Source: CAYGZM01 sp964354365 (GTDB taxonomy: Bacteria > Planctomycetota > Phycisphaerae > Sedimentisphaerales > Anaerobacaceae). Taken from it: a stretch of 14,073 nucleotides of DNA. Every line of letters starts with the position of its first letter. The first letter of the stretch is position 1. The stretch covers positions 1 to 14,073 of the forward strand of contig CAYGZM010000100.1 in the NCBI GenBank assembly GCA_964354365.1, in the 5' to 3' direction. Made by a program: the position numbers and the translations under genes. Under the pieces are notes generated by a model that was given only the letters and a program-made list of their open reading frames with translations, was not told the DNA's origin and did not search any database. Below are positions 6,137-11,548 of this stretch, one piece after another.

Positions 6137-7684
6137 CTAATCCGCGCATCCATCAAGCCAATATTGCGCCCAGGCGGCGAGGTCCGACAGATTCAGTATG
6201 GATCCGGGCGGCGCCTCGGGGGAACTGCCGGCCCACCGCAGGACAGCGCGGGCGAAGTCTGCGAAGTCGGTGCAGCCATCGCCATTGCAGTCGGCGCCGG
6301 AGGGGGCGTTGACGTGGACGATGGCCATGCAGCCGTTGAGATTGTCCTGCGGTGTAACGATTGCGTCCGCCTGGTCGTTTAATCTAACGCTGCCGTCAAA
6401 TTTGATGGTGTACATTTTTGTGGCAGGGATTATTGAGGGTATTACGGTGACGTCGGTATTGAGGGCGGCGTCGGTCCATTCGAAGCCTTTTAGGTGGTAG
6501 TGGCCTGCGAACCAATGGACTATGTTGATTCGGTGGGTGTCAAAGAGCGGCGCAAACAGCTCGTATTCGGCCTGTCCGTCATAGTCGTGCCTGTTGAATG
6601 CGAGGATGACATCGCCTGTCATTCTGTCGGCTTTGGTGGCGTCGAATATGAAGTGGCCGTTCCATGTCAGGAAGTCCGGGCCGGTTCGATAGCTGGAGAG
6701 TGTTTTTCCGGTAAGTGTGCCGGCCGGGTCGAACAGGATATGGGCTTCACCCTTTATCTGGGCGGGCGAAGCGAGAGGCGCAAATCCCGGGTAGGGTATG
6801 GTAAGAACGGGCGGGTTGCCATCCGCCAGCTCCAATTGATATACCGGAGGATGATGTGTGAAGACGACTACATCTTTGATTCCTTCGGCGGCGCATTGAG
6901 CGAGATGGTCGTTGAGCCATCGCCAAGTGCCGAGGTCGAAGTCGTGCAGGTCGGCATAGCCGGTGAGTTTCTTCAATCGGGGGATGAAACCTTCCTGGAT
7001 GAAATCGAAGTCGTCCCTTGCGCAGAAATCGAGGCAGATGAAATGATATGGTCCGAATTCGAAGGCGAAATTCTGGAAGATGGGAGGGGGGAAAGCCGGA
7101 TCATAAGGATTGGCGGGCGGCATGGATTGCTGTTTTGACCAGCCGGGCAGGTCGATACTGAGCTGGTCAAATTGAGGGCCGAAGAAGTCGGCGAAAAGCT
7201 CTTCGGGGTAGTCCGGCGGGCCGTCAACGACGGCATAGTCGTCGAAGTTGAACCAGACGTTATGATTTCCTATCAGGGGGATGTAATGGACGCCTGCACC
7301 TTGCGGGCGCGGGGCCTTGAGCCTTTCGAGCTGCGTTTTGATTTGTTCGCATTCGAGGCGGTAGTCGTTTTCGCCCTTCCAGCCGCCGTCGTCTTTTGCT
7401 TCGCCCTGGATGAGGTCGCCCAGGACGACTACGAAGCTAATGTCATTGCGGGGGTCGGCATCATTGTTGATTTCTATTACGTTATCAACTGCCTGGGCGG
7501 ATTTGGCGAGATCTTTGGGTTCCGGGCCTGCGTGCATATCGGTGAAGACAGCGAACCTGAAGCACTCGAGGCCCGGTCCGCCGATGGTGTAGTGCCGGAT
7601 ATCAATCGCGAGGGCGCAGTTGCTTAACGATGCGGCCAAGGCCGCAAGCGCAATAAGATTTTTCCTTTGGGCATCCATCTTCAA
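6137..7684 (-). CDS. Secreted calcineurin-like metallophosphoesterase with dockerin-like C-terminus
   Basis: A 515-residue protein with an N-terminal Sec signal peptide (hydrophobic to about residue 26, ending CALA). It has the five calcineurin-like phosphoesterase motifs: FTDMHAG (D49, H51), VLGDLI (D90), IGNHN (N140, H141), FTHHPP (H277, H278) and FAGHYH (H395, H397). Residues 465-476 (DCNGDGCTDFAD) form an EF-hand-like calcium loop followed by a second half-repeat, NLSDLAAWAQYWLDGC. This dockerin-like tail is common on planctomycete extracellular proteins. The translated start used here is TTG (7682-7684) with GGA 8 nt upstream; an in-frame ATG at 7676-7678 would shorten it by two residues with a weaker site. 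The strong promoter at 7738-7766 precedes it, and the sulfatase follows. The natural substrate (phosphodiester, nucleotide or sugar phosphate) is not evident. Confidence 0.88.
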   Translation of the reverse strand: MKMDAQRKNLIALAALAASLSNCALAIDIRHYTIGGPGLECFRFAVFTDMHAGPEPKDLAKSAQAVDNVIEINNDADPRNDISFVVVLGDLIQGEAKDDGGWKGENDYRLECEQIKTQLERLKAPRPQGAGVHYIPLIGNHNVWFNFDDYAVVDGPPDYPEELFADFFGPQFDQLSIDLPGWSKQQSMPPANPYDPAFPPPIFQNFAFEFGPYHFICLDFCARDDFDFIQEGFIPRLKKLTGYADLHDFDLGTWRWLNDHLAQCAAEGIKDVVVFTHHPPVYQLELADGNPPVLTIPYPGFAPLASPAQIKGEAHILFDPAGTLTGKTLSSYRTGPDFLTWNGHFIFDATKADRMTGDVILAFNRHDYDGQAEYELFAPLFDTHRINIVHWFAGHYHLKGFEWTDAALNTDVTVIPSIIPATKMYTIKFDGSVRLNDQADAIVTPQDNLNGCMAIVHVNAPSGADCNGDGCTDFADFARAVLRWAGSSPEAPPGSILNLSDLAAWAQYWLDGCAD

Positions 7685-7732
7685 CAGACATTTCCGTCAG
7701 GCGGCCCGGAAAACACACGTGCGCATTTCAGA

Positions 7733-7747
7733 CTGATATTGTATCAG
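7733..7747. promoter_or_regulatory. Perfect 15-bp palindrome over a -10 box (operator candidate)
   Basis: CTGATATTGTATCAG reads as CTGATA and TATCAG arms around three central bases. It covers the whole -10 hexamer (7738-7743) of the phosphoesterase promoter. A dyad in this position is the classical arrangement for repressor binding. No regulator gene is visible in the window, so the ligand and protein are unknown. Confidence 0.45.
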
Positions 7748-7766
7748 ATATCTTCGTGAATTTCAA
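7738..7766 (-). promoter_or_regulatory. Promoter for the phosphoesterase-sulfatase unit
   Basis: TTGAAA (7761-7766), a 17-nt spacer, then TACAAT (7738-7743) preceded by TG one base away (extended -10). This is the best sigma-70-type match in the window. Transcription would start near 7731, about 47 nt before the phosphoesterase start codon. It separates this unit from the upstream trmD-linked gene, whose stop is at 7850. I see no convincing terminator between the stop and the promoter. Confidence 0.7.
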
Positions 7767-7849
7767 GTGCCGGATGGGCAAAAATAGCCTCCTCAAGCCG
7801 GTCATTTTGAGTCAGTGGCCGGACTTCTGCAAGACTTCTGTTGGTGATA

Positions 7850-9859
7850 CTATTGTCCGGCCACCCGTAAAGGTTCGGGGACGGGTCCGGCGACAGCTTC
7901 GGGGGCGGGCTCTTTCTGGGCCGGGGCTTGAATACGCAGACGGTCTTCGGCTGCCCGCAGGATCGCGCCCAACATTTCGGAATATGAGATACCCGCTATG
8001 TTGGACATTTTTGCGAGGTGTCCGTCCCAGCACCAGCCGGGATTGGGGTTGACCTCAAGGATTTTGGGATTGCCCTCGGGATCGAGTCTCCAGTCGAATC
8101 TGGCATAATCTCTGCACTCGAGTCTCTCGAAGAGTCTGAGGCAACATTCGACGACGAATTTCTCGACGTCTTCGGGGAGGTCGGCGGGGATTGACTTAAT
8201 CTGCCAATACGGCGAATCGGGCATCCACTTGGCCTCGTATCCGCATATCTTTGGCAGCTCAGGCGGGAGGGCCGAATAGTCTTCCTGGATTATCGGAAGG
8301 ACCGTGTACGATTCCGGCGGATTGCCTATTATTCCGACGGTGAAGTCCTTGCCGGGAAGGAATTCTTCGACGAGGATGGGTTTTTCATACCCGAACTTTT
8401 CCCTTATTTCAGAGATGGCGTTGACGAGGTCCTCGATGGAGTACGCAACACTCCTCTGGGTGATTCCGAAGCTCGAATCGCCGAAGTTTGGCTTGACTAT
8501 GATGGGGAATCTCAAAGGCAGCTCAAAGGTGCTGTCTTCAGGTTTTATGAAGAAGGCCCCTGGAACGGGGATGCCCATTTCGTTTGCGATTCCGCGCACA
8601 AGCGATTTGTCGTAGCAGAAAGCGAGGCATTGCGGTCCGCCGCCGGTGTAAGGCATGCCGAGCATTTCGAGCGTAGCGGGGACGTGGAGCTCTTTTCTGG
8701 GGTCGTTATTGTAGCCCTCGTCACAGAGATTGAGGATGAAATCGGTTTTTGTGTTAAGCTTGATCAGGTCGTTGAAGAGGGTGTCGTGATTATTGAGGTA
8801 GCTGTAGTGATACCCGTCAAGCTCTCTGAGGGCATCCTTGAGCTGGTCGATGGTGTAGAAGTCATCGTCGTCAAAGACGCGGAGGGGCTTGAGAGGGTCG
8901 GGTTTGTTGGGGTCGCCGAAGATTACAGTGACGTTTTTGAGCTCCTTTTTGCGCCTTCGTGTTGTCCAGTCTTTTCTGACGACGGAAGTCAGGATGATTC
9001 GCTTTTCCATCATTCCGAGGTCCTGGTTTCGCTGGGAATCACTGGACATTTCGCCGTGTATGGTTACGTCGGTGAATCCGGCCTTTTCAAGGATCTCCTT
9101 GACGCCCTTTCTGGCGTAGAGCCTTTCGGCATAGAACTGGTCGGCTACGACGCCCTTTTCGACGTGGGTGACGACTTCCCGCGAAATCAAGCGCTGCTTG
9201 TCGAGGGAGAGAGAGCGTTCCCTGCAGACAAAATAGTTTTTGTCTATCCACTCCCAGGATCTCGGCTGGAACTTTTTTCTGAGGTATTCGCCGTCGGCGG
9301 CGTCAATAAGGACTTTTCCCCAGGGCTTCAGCACACGGAAGATTTCCCGCAGGACTCTCATATCGTCTTCGATAGTCTCGAAGTAGCCGAAGCTGTTTCC
9401 GAGGAGCATAACAGCGTCAAAAGTGTCTGTGGCGTATGGCAGCTTTCTGGCGTCGCCTTCCCTGAATTTGACGCTCAGGGTCTCCTTTTTGGCCTGGGCT
9501 TTTGCCTTTTGGATGAGGTAGTGTGAGCGGTCGAGGCCTTCGACGTTTGTGAACCCTCTTCTTGCCAGCTCGAGGCTGTCGCGTCCCTGTCCACAGCACA
9601 GGTCCAGGATTCTGTCTGTCGGGGTCAGGTTAAGGACGCCTAAGAATATGTCCACTTCCTTTGAAGTGAGCTGGGGGTCATCGACGACGTCTCCGTCGGT
9701 TTTAAGATAGATGGAATTGAAGATTTGTCGCCACCACTCCGGTTCGACGTGCTCTTCGAGGTTGTGAACCGGCCCGAGCGACTTTACAGTCGCCGAAGCA
9801 GACTTGGGTTTCTGCGGAGGTTTGTCTTTGTCGTTTGACATCTGGTCTTTCTCTTTCAT
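7850..9859 (-). CDS. SAM methyltransferase fused to D-Ala-D-Ala-ligase-like ATP-grasp enzyme
   Basis: A 669-residue two-enzyme fusion. Residues about 40-295 are a class I SAM methyltransferase: ILDLCCGQGRD (84-94, motif I), acidic D110 in VEGLDRS, GDARKLPY (136-142 region) and FDAVMLLGNSFGYF (147-160). A basic linker (about 295-310) leads to an ATP-grasp domain, about 311-643: YTGGGPQCLAFCYDKSLVR (404-422), PIIVKPNFGDSSFGI (452-466), ILVEEFLPGKDFTVGI (495-510), and metal ligands D589, E602 and N604 in RFDWRL…LEVNPNPG. This resembles D-Ala-D-Ala ligase, which joins a carboxyl-phosphate to an amine, but substrate-pocket identity cannot be read here. Both ends are low complexity (Lys/Pro/Ser at 10-28; Ala/Pro after 643). 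The ATG at 9857-9859 is preferred because GAGGAG lies about 8 nt upstream; an in-frame ATG at 9943 would overlap trmD by 82 bp without a site. It begins 2 bp after the trmD stop, so it is probably translationally coupled. No function is assigned. Confidence 0.85.
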   Translation of the reverse strand: MKEKDQMSNDKDKPPQKPKSASATVKSLGPVHNLEEHVEPEWWRQIFNSIYLKTDGDVVDDPQLTSKEVDIFLGVLNLTPTDRILDLCCGQGRDSLELARRGFTNVEGLDRSHYLIQKAKAQAKKETLSVKFREGDARKLPYATDTFDAVMLLGNSFGYFETIEDDMRVLREIFRVLKPWGKVLIDAADGEYLRKKFQPRSWEWIDKNYFVCRERSLSLDKQRLISREVVTHVEKGVVADQFYAERLYARKGVKEILEKAGFTDVTIHGEMSSDSQRNQDLGMMEKRIILTSVVRKDWTTRRRKKELKNVTVIFGDPNKPDPLKPLRVFDDDDFYTIDQLKDALRELDGYHYSYLNNHDTLFNDLIKLNTKTDFILNLCDEGYNNDPRKELHVPATLEMLGMPYTGGGPQCLAFCYDKSLVRGIANEMGIPVPGAFFIKPEDSTFELPLRFPIIVKPNFGDSSFGITQRSVAYSIEDLVNAISEIREKFGYEKPILVEEFLPGKDFTVGIIGNPPESYTVLPIIQEDYSALPPELPKICGYEAKWMPDSPYWQIKSIPADLPEDVEKFVVECCLRLFERLECRDYARFDWRLDPEGNPKILEVNPNPGWCWDGHLAKMSNIAGISYSEMLGAILRAAEDRLRIQAPAQKEPAPEAVAGPVPEPLRVAGQ

Positions 9860-9861
9860 AA

Positions 9862-10569
9862 TCAGTTCTCCTCTGTGCAGCTCTCGGCTAACAAGTCGGG
9901 CCGCCACAACTTTGTTCGTTGTATCGCCTGGTCTTTTCGCCACCTGGCTATTTTGGCGTGGTCGCCGCTCAACAGTATGTCGGGGACCTTCATATTTCGA
10001 AAGACTTCCGGTCTGGTATATTGCGGATATTCGAGTCCTCCGGCGACGGATTCGCTGAAAGAGTCATCCTTGGATGAATCCTCGTCGCCGAGAGCGCCGG
10101 GGAGGAGTCTTACGACGGCGTCGATGACTACCATTGCCGGGAGCTCGCCGCCGTTTAAGACGTAGTCGCCGATTGAGATTTGTTCGGCTTCGAGTCCGAT
10201 ACGTATTCTTTCGTCGAAGCCCTCGTATCTGCCAGCGATGAGCATGAGGCGCTCGGCACGGCTCAGGTCGATAGCTTTTGCCTGGTCGAACCTGCGGCCC
10301 TGCGGGGTCAGAAGGATGATGCGAGGTTCTTCGGCGGAGAGTTTCCGGACGTGCTCGACGCAGTCGAAGACCGGGCCCGGCATCATAACCATACCGGGGC
10401 CGCCTCCGTATGGTTTGTCGTCAACCTTGCGGTAGCTGTCGGCGGCGAAATCGCGGATATTTGCCAGATGGATTATGACAACGCCCTGCTGCTGCGCTCG
10501 CTTGATTATGGAGCAGCCCAGGGGCGATTCGAACATCTCGGGAAACAGGGTTAGCACATCTATCCTCAT
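9862..10569 (-). CDS. trmD: tRNA (guanine-N1-)-methyltransferase TrmD
   Basis: TrmD methylates G37 of tRNAs reading CNN codons using SAM, preventing +1 frameshifting. The 235-residue length is normal. Visible family blocks are MRIDVLTLFPEMF at the start, KPYGGGPGMVM (about 53-63), AGRYEGFDERI (about 112-122), and the knotted SAM-binding segment IGDYVLNGGELPAMVVIDAVVRL (about 132-154), ending in RPDLL. The ATG at 10567-10569 fits the conserved N-terminus. It has no well-spaced ribosome-binding site and overlaps the TGA of a 34-codon ORF (ATGA), so translation probably depends on coupling. rimM, usually immediately upstream, is absent here, and rplS, usually immediately downstream, is displaced. 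Confidence 0.97.
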   Translation of the reverse strand: MRIDVLTLFPEMFESPLGCSIIKRAQQQGVVIIHLANIRDFAADSYRKVDDKPYGGGPGMVMMPGPVFDCVEHVRKLSAEEPRIILLTPQGRRFDQAKAIDLSRAERLMLIAGRYEGFDERIRIGLEAEQISIGDYVLNGGELPAMVVIDAVVRLLPGALGDEDSSKDDSFSESVAGGLEYPQYTRPEVFRNMKVPDILLSGDHAKIARWRKDQAIQRTKLWRPDLLAESCTEEN

Positions 10570-10670
10570 CGTTGCGGACGCACACCTTCTGGGGTCTTTG
10601 CTCTTGGAACGGGGAGTTCATCGAGCATTGGCTCAAGGTCATTCTCATTCCTTGGTTTGCGATTCGGCAT
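10566..10670 (-). CDS. 34-residue ORF overlapping rpsP and trmD (unrecognised)
   Basis: The ATG (10668-10670) shares its A with the rpsP stop (TGATG), and its TGA (10566-10568) overlaps the trmD ATG (ATGA). The ORF therefore fills the rpsP-trmD junction exactly and is coupled at both ends. The 34-residue product is basic at its start (MPNRKPRNEND), then Pro/acidic (LEPMLDELPVPRAKTPEGV), with no membrane segment or known motif. It does not resemble RimM, which is about 170 residues. No ribosome-binding site is seen, as is normal for a re-initiating start. It could be a small protein, a coupling device without a functional product, or chance. The exact fit at both ends argues against chance but does not prove it. 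Confidence 0.5.
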   Translation of the reverse strand: MPNRKPRNENDLEPMLDELPVPRAKTPEGVRPQR

Positions 10671-11248
10671 CAGCTTGGGGAGGCGGCCTGTGGCTCTTGG
10701 TTAGTCTTATCTTCAGCAGCGGGTTGGGCTTCGGCTTGTGCTTTTGCTTCGGCCTTTTGCTCTACCGGCTCTTGGGGTTTTGCTTCGGGCAGCGGTTTGG
10801 CCTGAGCTTTCGGCTCGTTCTGGGCTGCGAGCGGCTCAGCCTTTGCTTTTTCCTCGGGTTTGGGTTGGGCTTCGGCCGTTGCCTTTGCCTCGGCGGCTTT
10901 TTCGGCGGCGATTTTCTGGGCCTTTGTGAAGAACTTGCCTTTTGCCTTGGCTGCGGCCCTGGCCTTGGCCTGGCGAACAGCCTTCTGCTCGGCGTATTTG
11001 TGCTTGATTCCAAGACGCAGAAGGATTTCAGAGACGGAGTCGCTTGGTATGGCTCCTATGCTGAGCCAATATTCGGCGCGCTCTCGGTTGAGGACAATCT
11101 GCTTTTCGGGGTTTTTTTCGATGGGGTCGTAGTGGCCGAGCTTTTCAAGTATTCTGCCGTCGCGCGGGGTCCTGGAATCGACTGCATTTATTCTGTAGAA
11201 TGGTCTGTGCCGCCTGCCCATCCTCGTCATTCTGATTTTTACCGCCAT
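10670..11248 (-). CDS. rpsP: 30S ribosomal protein S16 with long C-terminal extension
   Basis: S16 binds 16S rRNA early in 30S assembly. Residues 1-85 are canonical: MAVKIRMTRMGRRHRPFYRI, DSRTPRDGRILEKLGHYDP (about 24-42), and NRERAEYWLSIGAIPSDSV (about 54-72). S16 is normally about 80-95 residues; here about 105 more follow, made almost entirely of Ala, Lys, Glu, Gln and Pro (KAKAEAQPKPEEK-like), predicted to be disordered or helical and first basic, later acidic. ATG at 11246-11248 has AAAGGAA 5 nt upstream. It heads the rpsP / small ORF / trmD / methyltransferase-ATP-grasp unit, driven by the promoter at 11425-11452. The start of the tail (to about residue 117) is the more basic part and could contact rRNA; that is inference. 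Confidence 0.96.
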   Translation of the reverse strand: MAVKIRMTRMGRRHRPFYRINAVDSRTPRDGRILEKLGHYDPIEKNPEKQIVLNRERAEYWLSIGAIPSDSVSEILLRLGIKHKYAEQKAVRQAKARAAAKAKGKFFTKAQKIAAEKAAEAKATAEAQPKPEEKAKAEPLAAQNEPKAQAKPLPEAKPQEPVEQKAEAKAQAEAQPAAEDKTNQEPQAASPS

Positions 11249-11265
11249 AGTTTTCCTTTCTGCAT

Positions 11266-11324
11266 CAGGTTATCATCAATTCCCACGGCCTTTACGAAGC
11301 CGCCGTGAGACAGGTTTATCATCA
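11266..11324 (-). repeat. Imperfect direct repeat flanking the rpsP leader hairpin
   Basis: CAGGTTATCATCA (11266-11278) and CAGGTTTATCATCA (11311-11324) differ by one base and bracket the hairpin at 11284-11307. In the transcript they read TGATGATAACCTG and TGATGATAAACCTG. The nearer copy lies about 18 nt before the rpsP start, where a bound protein could affect initiation. Confidence 0.4.
11284..11307 (-). promoter_or_regulatory. Hairpin in the rpsP leader
   Basis: In the minus-strand transcript CACGGC pairs with GCCGTG, a 2-nt GG bulge follows on one side, then CTT pairs with AAG around CGTA. It lies 36 nt upstream of the rpsP ATG. A further leader structure, 11356-11363 with 11390-11397 (8 positions, one mismatch), encloses the small hairpin CTGC-GGA-GCAG at 11370-11380. 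Together they suggest a folded leader of about 170 nt, possibly for ribosomal-protein feedback control. No known leader family was recognised. Confidence 0.45.
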
Positions 11325-11424
11325 CGCCAAGCCGCCACAGAAGAGCGTGTGGGTCGGTTTGGGTTACTACTGCTCCGCAGGGATGGCTGCCAAAACCTAC
11401 ACCCCGGGACGGTACGAAGACAAC

Positions 11425-11452
11425 ATTTTAGCAGGACTGCGCAACAAATCAA
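11425..11452 (-). promoter_or_regulatory. Extended -10 promoter for rpsP
   Basis: TAAAAT (11425-11430) is preceded by TGC, giving an extended -10, with TTGATT (11447-11452) 16 nt further upstream. Transcription would begin near 11418. The 11249-11548 gap thus contains this promoter and a structured leader. Between the methyltransferase stop (11549) and the promoter I find only a 4-bp stem (GCCG-ACAG-CGGC) without a U-run, so no terminator is called. Confidence 0.6.
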
Positions 11453-11548
11453 GATATTTTCACCTCGTTCGGGAAGATTTTTGTTCCGGCGGCGATCAAA
11501 GGGCCGGCCGCTGTCGGCTCCCCCGGGCGAAATCCTTATGCAAGTACG

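Noticed and set aside
8630..9526. A 298-codon plus-strand open frame opposite the methyltransferase/ATP-grasp gene
   Set aside because: It is Val/Glu/Gly/Phe-biased, as expected for the antisense of a real gene, with no recognisable motif; the minus-strand protein has complete catalytic motifs.
9860..9943. An in-frame upstream ATG that would add 28 residues to the methyltransferase/ATP-grasp protein
   Set aside because: The extra residues overlap the end of trmD out of frame, lack a ribosome-binding site and look like translated trmD sequence; the ATG at 9857-9859 has GAGGAG correctly spaced.
10475..11308. A 277-codon plus-strand open frame rich in Leu, Gly, Phe and Cys
   Set aside because: It is the antisense of the Ala/Lys/Glu tail of S16 and the start of trmD; low-complexity sequence opens long frames on the opposite strand.
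11339..11420. A tRNA-like fold in the rpsP leader
   Set aside because: The paired segments do not form a four-arm cloverleaf and there is no T-loop or anticodon-arm signature.
11507..11518. A stem (GCCG-CTGT-CGGC) after the type ISP gene as an intrinsic terminator
   Set aside because: Only 4 bp and no U-run follows on the minus strand.
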